Source: Bacteroidales bacterium UBA3143 (GTDB lineage Bacteria > Bacteroidota > Bacteroidia > Bacteroidales > Dysgonomonadaceae). Taken from it: a DNA stretch of 64,000 bases. Positions within the stretch are counted from its first letter, which is position 1; each line of letters starts with the position of its first letter. Made by a program: the position numbers and the translations under genes. The notes under the pieces were generated by a model. That model searched no databases. It saw only the letters and a program-made list of their open reading frames with translations, and was not told where the DNA came from. Positions 8,230-15,848 of the stretch are shown one piece after another. The stretch covers positions 1 through 64,000 of the forward strand of contig DEZB01000058.1 in NCBI GenBank assembly GCA_002364735.1, in the 5' to 3' direction.

Positions 8230-9807
8230 TTAATAAACTGGCTTATTGTCAGCTTTTTCTTCAGGTCCTTTTTTTATCTGCTTTACCATAATTCTGACTT
8301 CGGCAATCAATAAAACAGTAAACATCAATAGAAACATCATAAAGCTTGTTATAACAGAACTTGTTTCGAGACTTGAAATAGCAGCTTGAACAGGAAGCAC
8401 ATCTTGAATGGCCCATGGTTGTCGACCAACTTCTGAAACAATCCACCCAGCCTGTCCAGCAATGTATGCCAAAGGCAAACTCCATAGAGAAACATAAAGA
8501 ATCCACCTATTAGCAGTAAGTGTTTTTTTACGATAGAAGTACCAAACTATTGCAAATAGAAGTATATAATAGAATCCAATAGCAACCATTACCCTAAAAG
8601 TGTAAAATAATAATGGCACATTAGGTATTGTCTGTTCTGCATTATCAAGATATCCATATCCAAAATAAGCGAAATTCTCTTTAAGGGTAGCTTCAAAACC
8701 AGCAAGCTCATCATCGCGCCCTTCATCCTTAGCCACTTGATAATTGGCTAATGCTTCAATAGCTTTTTGACCTCTCAATCTTTTTTCTTCAAACGACAGG
8801 GCAGTTGTCCCATCTTTTAAAGTATAACCGCCCTCAATTATATCATTTATTCCGGGAACGAAAGCATTTAACTGTCGGTACCCCATGATAGATAATAGTT
8901 TTGGTAATTCTATTTTAAAAAGAAAAGCATCACCAGTACCATAGTTTGATTTGTCTGCCTTTTCAGGGTTTAAAACACCTATTGCTACCAGTCCAGCTCC
9001 TTCTTTACCTTCGTAAAGACCTTCCATAGCAGCTATCTTCATGGGTTGCTTTTGTGCTACTTCATATCCAGAACCATCACCCGTGACTGCAATTAGAATA
9101 AATGAGACGAGTCCAAAGATTGCACCTATTCTAATACTTTTTAAAGCAAAGTCGTGGTTTCTATTCTTTAATAAGAACCATGAGCTTATAGCAACTACAA
9201 ACGCCGCACCAGTTGCCCAACCTGACAGAACAGTATGGAGAAACTTATTGATTGCAACAGGAGAGAGAGCAATTGCCCAGAAATCAACCATTTCATTACG
9301 CACAGTTTCTGGGTTAAACTCCATGCCAATTGGATATTGCATCCATGCATTGGCAATCAAAATCCAAAGAGCTGAAAGGGTGGCTCCTATAGTTACAAGC
9401 CAGGTGGCTGTTAAGTGGGCTTTTTTACTTACTTTATTCCAACCAAAAAACATAATAGAGATAAAAGTAGCTTCTAAAAAGAAGGCTACAATTCCTTCTA
9501 TGGCAAGCGGAGCTCCGAAAATATCACCTACAAACCAACTATAGTTTGACCAGTTTGTGCCAAATTGAAATTCAAGAATAATGCCAGTGGCAACACCAAT
9601 TGCAAAGTTGATTCCGAATATTTTCATCCAGAATTTTGCTGCATTTTTCCATTCTTCATTGCCTGTACGCACATAAATTGTCTCCATTATGGACATTATT
9701 ACTGCAAGACCCAAAGTTAACGGTACAAAAAGCCAATGGTATCCAGCTGTCATTGCAAATTGCAATCGTGACCAATCGACTACTGATGAAAAATTAAATA
9801 AATCCAT
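8230..9807 (-). CDS. cydA: cytochrome bd ubiquinol oxidase subunit I
   Basis: A 525-residue quinol-oxidising subunit, close to the E. coli length. The N-terminal RLQFAMTAGYH carries the haem b595 His (H24 here). KFLHTVLSGWATG carries the equivalent of the haem b558 His, and FRVMVAIGF the b558 Met. The GRQPWAIQDVLP motif is intact. The periplasmic quinol-binding loop between the middle helices is long (about residues 245-385), suggesting the long-Q-loop group. It lies between a DUF4492 gene and cydB on one strand. Expected role: respiration at low oxygen. Confidence 0.96.
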   Translation of the reverse strand: MDLFNFSSVVDWSRLQFAMTAGYHWLFVPLTLGLAVIMSIMETIYVRTGNEEWKNAAKFWMKIFGINFAIGVATGIILEFQFGTNWSNYSWFVGDIFGAPLAIEGIVAFFLEATFISIMFFGWNKVSKKAHLTATWLVTIGATLSALWILIANAWMQYPIGMEFNPETVRNEMVDFWAIALSPVAINKFLHTVLSGWATGAAFVVAISSWFLLKNRNHDFALKSIRIGAIFGLVSFILIAVTGDGSGYEVAQKQPMKIAAMEGLYEGKEGAGLVAIGVLNPEKADKSNYGTGDAFLFKIELPKLLSIMGYRQLNAFVPGINDIIEGGYTLKDGTTALSFEEKRLRGQKAIEALANYQVAKDEGRDDELAGFEATLKENFAYFGYGYLDNAEQTIPNVPLLFYTFRVMVAIGFYYILLFAIVWYFYRKKTLTANRWILYVSLWSLPLAYIAGQAGWIVSEVGRQPWAIQDVLPVQAAISSLETSSVITSFMMFLLMFTVLLIAEVRIMVKQIKKGPEEKADNKPVY

Positions 9808-9866
9808 GAGTTATAAATTATTGATAGTTATTTCGTATTTATGATGTCTGTTTAAATATACTCTAT

Positions 9867-10091
9867 TTAGGGTTTGTCAATTAACTCCTTACGTACATGA
9901 TCCGCTTTATCTATTGAATTATCAAATTTTGAATTCAAGAAATTGGGTGAAAACAGCGGTTTCATAATAAAAAACATAAATATTAATTTTATAATAACAA
10001 TTATCCACAATGTCTTACCGAGGGTTGTCATATTAGTGAAGCCCTCCCAAAACATTTGGAACCAATTAAATTTTGATTTCGTTGTAGCCAT
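9867..10091 (-). CDS. DUF4492 small membrane protein of the cyd operon
   Basis: A 74-residue protein with the DUF4492 pattern: FWEGFTNMTTLGKTLW, one membrane helix (IIVIIKLIFMFFIMK), then LFSPNFLNSKFDN. In Bacteroidota this short family precedes cydA, as here (59 bp upstream on the same strand). By position it may be an accessory or assembly subunit of the bd oxidase, comparable in size to CydX, though that role is inferred. Confidence 0.82.
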   Translation of the reverse strand: MATTKSKFNWFQMFWEGFTNMTTLGKTLWIIVIIKLIFMFFIMKPLFSPNFLNSKFDNSIDKADHVRKELIDKP

Positions 10092-10218
10092 TTTTTAGTT
10101 ATTTGTTATGTGGTAAGGTTTGAGGTATGAGTATGGGGTATGTGAGTGTGGTTTAGGGTGTGTTACATTGTTCCTTCCATTTCCTCTGATCCCTTGTTCC
10201 TTGCCCCTTGTTACTTCT

Positions 10219-10536
10219 TTAAGCTTGTCCCACTCCACCTAACGGAGGAAGAAAGCCAAGATTTTCATTATTAATTGAAACTGTACCATTCATCTTCTCA
10301 AATTTATCAATATTATCTTGTAAAGCTGATAACAAGCGTTTAGCGTGGTCAGGAGTTAATATAATACGTGATTTCACTTTAGCTTTTGGAATTCCAGGTA
10401 CTACTCGAATAAAATCTAAAACAAATTCAGATGATGAGTGTGATATCACGGCCAAATTGGAATAAGTTCCTTGTGCTATATCTTCTGTTAGTTCAATTTC
10501 TATTTGAGTATTCGAATTATCTTCTTTTTGATTCAT
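10219..10536 (-). CDS. DUF3467 domain protein
   Basis: A 105-residue cytosolic protein with the DUF3467 signature: IELTEDIAQGTYSNLAVISH, then the SSSEFVLDFIRVVPG strand, and KVKSRIILTPDHAKRLLSAL. It is conserved as a single small gene throughout Bacteroidota; its function is unknown. The Gly/Pro-rich end (GFLPPLGGVGQA) is typical. It lies 127 bp upstream of the DUF4492-cyd genes on the same strand and 261 bp from pntB. The intervening sequences show no clear terminator, so links to either neighbour are uncertain. Confidence 0.85.
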   Translation of the reverse strand: MNQKEDNSNTQIEIELTEDIAQGTYSNLAVISHSSSEFVLDFIRVVPGIPKAKVKSRIILTPDHAKRLLSALQDNIDKFEKMNGTVSINNENLGFLPPLGGVGQA

Positions 10537-10797
10537 GATTTATTATTATATTATGTTTGATGAAAAGCAAAACTTTATAATCCTATCTAAAATAAGATCA
10601 GTACGCTAGTTTGTTTATCTTTAGTTAATTTTATAAGCTTAATTAAACTCAAAAAGTGAAAGCCAGCTTTAATAAGGATTATAAAAGTAACTATAAGAAA
10701 CACAAATATAAAACAATAATTTAAATTGTGATTACTAAGTTGGTTAATATAGCATCATTCAGCAACATTAAAATTAGAAAAAGAGAAAATGTCTATT

Positions 10798-13392
10798 TTA
10801 TTTGATTGAACTGTTGCTCTGTATAAATTTCAATTCTTCTAACAAATCGAGAAGAGATTTTTTTGCATCACCCAATTTGAAGTACACACCGTCGGTTCGT
10901 TCATAAAGAGGATTGTTCACTCCTGCATAACCTGGGTTTAAATCAAAGTTGCAAATAATGATCTCTTTGGCTTGATCTACATTCAGTATCGGCATTCCAT
11001 ATATAGGAGTATCAACAGAATCACGTGCAGCGGGATTCATAACATCGTTTGCACCAATCACAATTACGGCATCCGTGTTTTTAAACTCTTCATTCATCGC
11101 ATCCATCTCATACAGTTGCTCATACGAAACATCTGCTTCTGCAAGCAACACATTCATATGACCAGGCATGCGACCTGCCACGGGGTGAATAGCATACTTT
11201 ACATCAGCTCCGTTTAACTCCAATTGATCGGCCAATTGCTTCACCAAATGTTGCGCTTGGGCCAAAGCCATGCCATATCCTGGTACTATTATTACCGAAT
11301 GCGCTGCTGCTAAAACTCCAGCTGCCATTGGGTCTTGTTTTTCAACATCCGTTCCAAGATTAGTTTCAACAGCAGATTGTGCATTTTTCAATTCTGCCAA
11401 CAGTTGCTGTATTGTTTCTTTAGCATCACCCAATTTTAAGTACACACCTTCCGTTCGTTTATATAACGGATTGTGCACTCCTGCATATCCAGGATTTAAG
11501 TCGTAATTACAAATTATCACCTCTTTAGCTTGATCTACATTCAAAATGGGCATACCGTATATGGGAGTGTCAACAGCTTCTCTTGCAGCAGAATTTAATA
11601 CGTCATTCGCACCAATTACAATTACTGCATCCGTATCTTTGAATTCTTCATTCATTGCGTCCATTTCATACAGTTGTTCATACGAAACATCAGCTTCTGC
11701 AAGCAGCACATTCATATGACCAGGCATTCTACCAGCAACTGGATGTATGGCATATTTCACTTCAGCCCCATTTAACTCCAATTGATCAGCCAATTGTTTT
11801 ACCAAATGTTGCGCTTGCGCCAAAGCCATGCCATAGCCTGGAACAATAATAACAGAACGGGCAGCAGCTAAAACATTTGCAACAATTGGATGTTGTTTTT
11901 TAAGGTCGGTTTCAAAATCGGTTTCAAAAGTTGGTTGATTGTCGGTGAGTTCTGTCAACAAATCTCTTAATGTTTCTTTAGCATCCCCCAATTTTAAATA
12001 CACCCCTTCAGTTCGATCATAAAGTGGATTCTCCACTCCTGCATAACCTGGATTAAGATCGAAGTTGCAAATAATTATCTCTTTTGCTTGATCTACATTC
12101 AAAATGGGCATACCATATATTGGAGTATCAACTGCATCTCTTGCGGCAGGGTTTAGCACATCATTAGCGCCAATTACAATTACTGCATCTGTATCCTTGA
12201 ATTCCTCATTCATTGCATCCATTTCATACAGTTGCTCATACGAAACATCAGCTTCTGCAAGCAGCACATTCATATGACCAGGCATGCGACCAGCAACAGG
12301 GTGTATGGCATATTTTACTTCAGCTCCGTTTAACTCCAATTGATCGGCCAATTGTTTCACCAAATGTTGCGCTTGCGCCAAAGCCATGCCATAGCCCGGA
12401 ACTATTATTACCGACTTAGCGGAAGCCAATACATCGGCAGCTGTTTTGGTTTTTATTTCTTTTGATTTAGCTATTGAGCTTGTAACTCTTGTCTCAACTA
12501 TTACTTCTGAGTTATTTAAAACTCGTGGTTTTATTGTTTGCTTATTATTGTTTGCTGAAGTTTTACCTGTCAGTATATCCATTAAACTACGATTCATAGC
12601 CCTACACATAATTTGTGTAAGCAACAAACCAGAAGCTCCAACAATTCCTCCAACTGCAACTAACAGTATATGCCCTATGGCCATCCCGGCCACAGCACCA
12701 GCCACACCACTAAGAGAGTTAAGCAAAGATATGGTAATTGGCATATCTGCACCCCCTACCCTTATTGCGAACACATACCCAAAAAGTGAGCTAAATACCA
12801 ATGCAACTAATAAAATAAAAACAGGATCGGATATTACAGGCACTGATGTTCCTACAAATAGAGCAAGAACAACGGCCAACAGTGAGCCTGCAAGGGTAAT
12901 CTTTGTTATGGTAGCATGATTTTTCCATACAACTGGTTTTTGAGGCAGTATCCTGTGCAACTTTCCAGCAGCAATCAAACTTCCCACCAATGTAATTAAC
13001 CCTACCACCAACGCCAAAGAGGCTGTTACGTTAGAGAAAACAAAATAATTGGTTTGTGCATTACCAATACCCAAAAGAGATAGTGCCCCCACTATAGCCG
13101 ATGCTGCGCCCCCTACTCCATTAAGCAATGCCACCATTTGAGGCATTTGAATCATTCTCACCTTGCGGTACATCACCAAACCAATGAGAAGACCAATCAG
13201 CATATAAATGTAGATTGAAAAAACACCCATGACATTATATCGAATGAGTGTAACCACAATACCTGCAAGCAAACCAAAAGCACTCAGCAAATTACCCTTT
13301 ACGGCAGTCTTCACTCTGGTCATCATTGATAAACCTACCAAAACCACCAAAGCCAATGCGGTACTAATAAAATAATATACTAAAAGACTCAT
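10798..13392 (-). CDS. pntB: NAD(P) transhydrogenase beta subunit with triplicated domain III
   Basis: An 864-residue protein; typical PntB is about 460. Residues 1 to ~275 form the membrane domain II (about nine helices, proton channel). Residues 327-472, 513-658 and 699-844 are three copies of the soluble NADP(H)-binding domain III, joined by 40-residue linkers. Each copy keeps PGYGMALAQAQ, HPVAGRMPGHMN, VIVIGAND, YGMPIL, GYAGV.NPLY and GDAK. By eye the copies are about 95% identical in protein, with many synonymous DNA differences. The Lys-Arg-Ser that contacts the NADP 2'-phosphate in E. coli and mammalian enzymes is NFD or NYD in all copies. It overlaps pntAB by 4 bp; the domain I gene (pntAA) is not nearby. 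The family is firm; the activity of this architecture is not. Confidence 0.95.
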   Translation of the reverse strand: MSLLVYYFISTALALVVLVGLSMMTRVKTAVKGNLLSAFGLLAGIVVTLIRYNVMGVFSIYIYMLIGLLIGLVMYRKVRMIQMPQMVALLNGVGGAASAIVGALSLLGIGNAQTNYFVFSNVTASLALVVGLITLVGSLIAAGKLHRILPQKPVVWKNHATITKITLAGSLLAVVLALFVGTSVPVISDPVFILLVALVFSSLFGYVFAIRVGGADMPITISLLNSLSGVAGAVAGMAIGHILLVAVGGIVGASGLLLTQIMCRAMNRSLMDILTGKTSANNNKQTIKPRVLNNSEVIVETRVTSSIAKSKEIKTKTAADVLASAKSVIIVPGYGMALAQAQHLVKQLADQLELNGAEVKYAIHPVAGRMPGHMNVLLAEADVSYEQLYEMDAMNEEFKDTDAVIVIGANDVLNPAARDAVDTPIYGMPILNVDQAKEIIICNFDLNPGYAGVENPLYDRTEGVYLKLGDAKETLRDLLTELTDNQPTFETDFETDLKKQHPIVANVLAAARSVIIVPGYGMALAQAQHLVKQLADQLELNGAEVKYAIHPVAGRMPGHMNVLLAEADVSYEQLYEMDAMNEEFKDTDAVIVIGANDVLNSAAREAVDTPIYGMPILNVDQAKEVIICNYDLNPGYAGVHNPLYKRTEGVYLKLGDAKETIQQLLAELKNAQSAVETNLGTDVEKQDPMAAGVLAAAHSVIIVPGYGMALAQAQHLVKQLADQLELNGADVKYAIHPVAGRMPGHMNVLLAEADVSYEQLYEMDAMNEEFKNTDAVIVIGANDVMNPAARDSVDTPIYGMPILNVDQAKEIIICNFDLNPGYAGVNNPLYERTDGVYFKLGDAKKSLLDLLEELKFIQSNSSIK
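10861..12414 (-). repeat. three in-frame tandem domain repeats within pntB
   Basis: The copies span 11977-12414, 11419-11856 and 10861-11298. The spacing is exactly 558 bp (186 codons) both times, measured on shared landmarks such as the CACTCCTGCATA segment at 10918, 11476 and 12034. Scattered synonymous differences show they are not an assembly duplication of one sequence. Confidence 0.95.
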
Positions 13393-13691
13393 TTTCTTGC
13401 GCTTTTTTTCTTGTTAAACATTCGAAGCATTCTGTGCGTAACTCCAAAACCGCCCATTACATTAATGGCTGCCAAAACAATTGCGACACCACCAATAATT
13501 TGCCCAATTAAGGGTTGATTAAATTGAAAAGAGAGTCCAACCGCTACCATTGCTCCCAAAATGGAGATTCCCGACAGTGCATTCATCCCTGACATGAGGG
13601 GAGTATGCAACAAACTTGGTACATTTTTTATAATGAAATACCCAATTACAGCCGAGAGTATAAAAATTAGAATTAGTATTATAGGATGCAT
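13389..13691 (-). CDS. pntAB: NAD(P) transhydrogenase alpha subunit, membrane part
   Basis: About 100 residues with three membrane helices, matching the small PntAB subunit (C-terminal part of E. coli PntA): an initial helix, KNVPSLLHTPLMSGMNALSGI, and a final helix ending VTHRMLRMF. It completes the proton channel with domain II of PntB. I start it at ATG 13691 (MHPIILILIFI), where family similarity begins; the longer frame to 13730 would run into the hairpin at 13715-13755. The stop overlaps the pntB start by 4 bp, indicating translational coupling. In three-gene transhydrogenases pntAA normally precedes this gene; here no coding sequence does. Confidence 0.92.
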   Translation of the reverse strand: MHPIILILIFILSAVIGYFIIKNVPSLLHTPLMSGMNALSGISILGAMVAVGLSFQFNQPLIGQIIGGVAIVLAAINVMGGFGVTHRMLRMFNKKKSARK

Positions 13692-13714
13692 ATTTGTTTG
13701 TATATTAAAATAAA

Positions 13715-13755
13715 ATAGCTGTTTTAACAATCAGTTCAATCATCAAAACAGCTAT
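13715..13755 (-). promoter_or_regulatory. hairpin with T-rich tail just upstream of pntAB
   Basis: AAAACAGCTAT at 13745-13755 and ATAGCTGTTTT at 13715-13725 form a perfect 11-bp stem with a 19-base loop. Read on the minus strand it is followed by TTTATTTTA, then the pntAB ATG 23 bases later. It looks like an intrinsic terminator used as a leader attenuator, or the leftover terminator of an upstream gene. Confidence 0.55.
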
Positions 13756-14050
13756 CTGTTTTATAAATTCATAATTAAGCCATTCTGAAAACCCTCCATG
13801 ACTGATTATTAGGTTTTTTCTTTCCTTTCTCCCTTATAGATAAAACACTAATAATCTGCACTCTAAGGTTCCCTCGTATGCTTGCAAATATCTTTGTAAA
13901 GTTAATAAATAATTAGTTTATTAAGACACAAACTAAGAAAGAAAAAGCAAGCTTCCTGCCTCAAGTTAATTGATTGACATTTGACCCCAAAGCTTTACAT
14001 TGGACTGAATTATGCCAGCTTATAGGCTTTTTTGGTCAAATATCTCAACA
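13756..14050. other. non-coding gap upstream of pntAB
   Basis: Neither strand shows a coding frame or a recognisable remnant of pntAA. A weak A/T dyad (AATAAAtaattagTTTATT) lies near 13903. The pntAB promoter presumably lies here, but I see no clean TTTG / TAnnTTTG pair. Confidence 0.4.
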
Positions 14051-14081
14051 AAAAAGCTCCGATTATTTAAAATCGAAGCTC
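14051..14081 (-). terminator. rho-independent terminator after bamD-rpoZ-DUF4293
   Basis: On the minus strand AGCTTCGATT and AATCGGAGCT form a 10-bp stem with one mismatch, followed by six T. It lies 30 bp past the DUF4293 stop. Confidence 0.8.
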
Positions 14082-14110
14082 TAATTTTTAATTGTAAAAA
14101 ACCTATCTGT

Positions 14111-14563
14111 TTATCTTATTCTGTTCAGTGACTTTATCAATGCTTCATCGGCACCAATCTTTCTGATGGCTAAATATATTAAAACTATCGCTACGAATGG
14201 AGTAACAATGCCTATTCCAATATTCTCAAACATTGAGTTGAGCTCTGGGTTGCGTTTGAGAATGAAAAATGCAATAAATGCATAATAGCCAAGAATTATA
14301 AATATATTCATAGCTGCCAATCTTATTTGAAGCATGCGTTTGTTGTAAAGAAAAACAATGACAACTGATAAAACTGCACTTATATTTCCAACAATAAAAA
14401 GTCCCCAAGTTGGAAAAATTATTTCTTGATTCAAATAAAAGCCCATGGCTTCAAACCGAACAATTTCTCCATCAAATGAAAATATTGCCAGATGTGTTAG
14501 AAGACTTACAACCATGCAAATAGATGCAAGGAGTAAATATACTGTTTGTATACGCTGAAGCAT
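14111..14563 (-). CDS. DUF4293 family membrane protein
   Basis: A 150-residue protein with four predicted membrane helices (around residues 5-27, 48-70, 80-102, 115-135). The N-terminal MLQRIQTVYLLLASICM is the hallmark of DUF4293. The function is unknown. The gene follows rpoZ by 2 bp and ends at a strong terminator. Its place at the end of the bamD-rpoZ run is common in Bacteroidota and hints at envelope or growth physiology, but no activity can be inferred. Confidence 0.85.
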   Translation of the reverse strand: MLQRIQTVYLLLASICMVVSLLTHLAIFSFDGEIVRFEAMGFYLNQEIIFPTWGLFIVGNISAVLSVVIVFLYNKRMLQIRLAAMNIFIILGYYAFIAFFILKRNPELNSMFENIGIGIVTPFVAIVLIYLAIRKIGADEALIKSLNRIR

Positions 14564-14565
14564 AA

Positions 14566-14898
14566 TTAAAACTGATCTTTTTCTTTGTTTGGATTACGGA
14601 AATAAATTTCTTCGTGTTGCCACTCATCTATCGCTAACAAAGTTGGTTTAGGCAACTTTTCGTAAAACTTGGAAATTTCTATTTGTTCATGATTTTCAAA
14701 AACTTCTTCCAAATTATCACTGTATGATGCAAACTCCTGAAGCTTAGCATCAAGATCTTGTTTCATTTCAACAGCAATTTGATTGGATCTCTTACCCAAA
14801 ATCCTTACTGTTTCGTATATATTCCCAGTTGGTGCTGATAGGTCAGCTAAATTTCTTGTTTCAGTATTTGTACTTGCAGTTAATCTTTTATAGTCCAT
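14566..14898 (-). CDS. rpoZ: RNA polymerase omega subunit (Bacteroidota type)
   Basis: A 110-residue protein with the Rpb6/omega core GNIYETVRILGKRSNQIAVEMKQ, which binds and stabilises the beta' subunit. The acidic C-terminal half (DEWQHEEIYFRNP) is typical of the Bacteroidota version. It lies between bamD (53 bp upstream) and DUF4293 (2 bp downstream) on the same strand, a conserved neighbourhood. Confidence 0.88.
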   Translation of the reverse strand: MDYKRLTASTNTETRNLADLSAPTGNIYETVRILGKRSNQIAVEMKQDLDAKLQEFASYSDNLEEVFENHEQIEISKFYEKLPKPTLLAIDEWQHEEIYFRNPNKEKDQF

Positions 14899-14951
14899 TA
14901 TATATATATAATATGTTATTTTATATTCTTATTTTATTCAATTGATGCTTT

Positions 14952-15779
14952 TTAGGAATCGGGTAATTTATCTACTATATCTTGCGCTTTATTAAAATAC
15001 TTATCCGCTTCTTTTGTAAATTTGCCAGATGGATAAGAGTTTTTATAATTGTAATACTCATCAATTACTGCTCTATATCGCATGGGCTTCACACCTCTAA
15101 TGCTATTTTCTGCTAACTCGTAGCGTGCTCTGAGTATCAGCATTTGAAAATCTTCTGCATACTTTGAGTAAGGATAATCCTTTAGTGCCTCTCTTGAAGT
15201 TATTACGCTTGACTCATAGTTGTTACCCATATAATTACCTAATTTGAGGTATAACTCAGCAGCCAGTAGTTGTTTATAAGCAAGCTTTTCTTGTAGTTCA
15301 AACAAATATGTTTTGGCTTGATCTGCCCTTTCTGTTTGTGGGTAAAGTTCAATGTAACGTTGAAACTCTGTAATTGCTTTGTATGTTTTAGTTTGATCTA
15401 AACGAGGGTCGGGGGAGTCAAGATACATTCCATATGCCGCATAATAAAGTGAAGGCTCTGCATATTCACCATTTGGGTAGGTGTTGTAATAGGTGGTGAA
15501 AATTTGTGTTGAAGACAAATAATCTTTAGAGTTGTAATAACTTTGCCCTAATAAATATAATGATTCTTCAGCCTGAGCCGTACCTTTATAAAAAGAGACA
15601 AGTTCCTCTAATAGAGCAATGGAACGACTGTATTTTTTTTCTTCGAAATACTTTTTTGCATAAGTATACTTTAAATCTCTGTCTGTGCTTTTTAGAATTT
15701 TGTTGTATTCTCCGCATGATCCTAAGAGTATTGCTAATGCAAAAAGGAGTATTAATTTTGATGTTGTATTTATTCTCAT
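14952..15779 (-). CDS. bamD: outer-membrane assembly lipoprotein BamD
   Basis: About 275 residues with a lipoprotein signal: lipobox LLGSC, Cys at residue 22 from the ATG at 15779. TPR repeats follow (for example YAKKYFEEKKYSRSIALLEEL and YLLGQSYYNSKDYLSSTQIF). It belongs to the BAM complex that inserts beta-barrel proteins. I prefer ATG 15779 to the in-frame ATG at 15806, because a TAGCTTTG promoter element lies at 15804-15811, over the longer start. It is followed by rpoZ and DUF4293. Confidence 0.93.
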   Translation of the reverse strand: MRINTTSKLILLFALAILLGSCGEYNKILKSTDRDLKYTYAKKYFEEKKYSRSIALLEELVSFYKGTAQAEESLYLLGQSYYNSKDYLSSTQIFTTYYNTYPNGEYAEPSLYYAAYGMYLDSPDPRLDQTKTYKAITEFQRYIELYPQTERADQAKTYLFELQEKLAYKQLLAAELYLKLGNYMGNNYESSVITSREALKDYPYSKYAEDFQMLILRARYELAENSIRGVKPMRYRAVIDEYYNYKNSYPSGKFTKEADKYFNKAQDIVDKLPDS

Positions 15780-15803
15780 GTTTCTCAAACGAGTTTTAGC
15801 TTG

Positions 15804-15836
15804 CAAAGCTACTGAAAGTTTTGCATTAAAGATAAT
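15804..15836 (-). promoter_or_regulatory. likely bamD promoter
   Basis: The minus strand reads TAGCTTTG at 15811-15804, an exact match to the Bacteroidota -7 element TAnnTTTG. A TTTA (one off TTTG) lies about 20 bases upstream. It is 25 bp from the chosen bamD ATG. Confidence 0.55.
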
Positions 15837-15848
15837 CAGATTTCGTTT

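Noticed and set aside
9041..9544. Plus-strand frame of 167 codons opposite cydA
   Set aside because: Shadow of the conserved cydA frame without any recognisable feature.
10861..12414. Assembly duplication as the cause of the domain III triplication
   Set aside because: Copies differ at many synonymous positions and have different linkers, so they are not one sequence repeated by error.
12446..12919. Plus-strand frame of 157 codons opposite pntB
   Set aside because: Antisense shadow of the pntB membrane domain.
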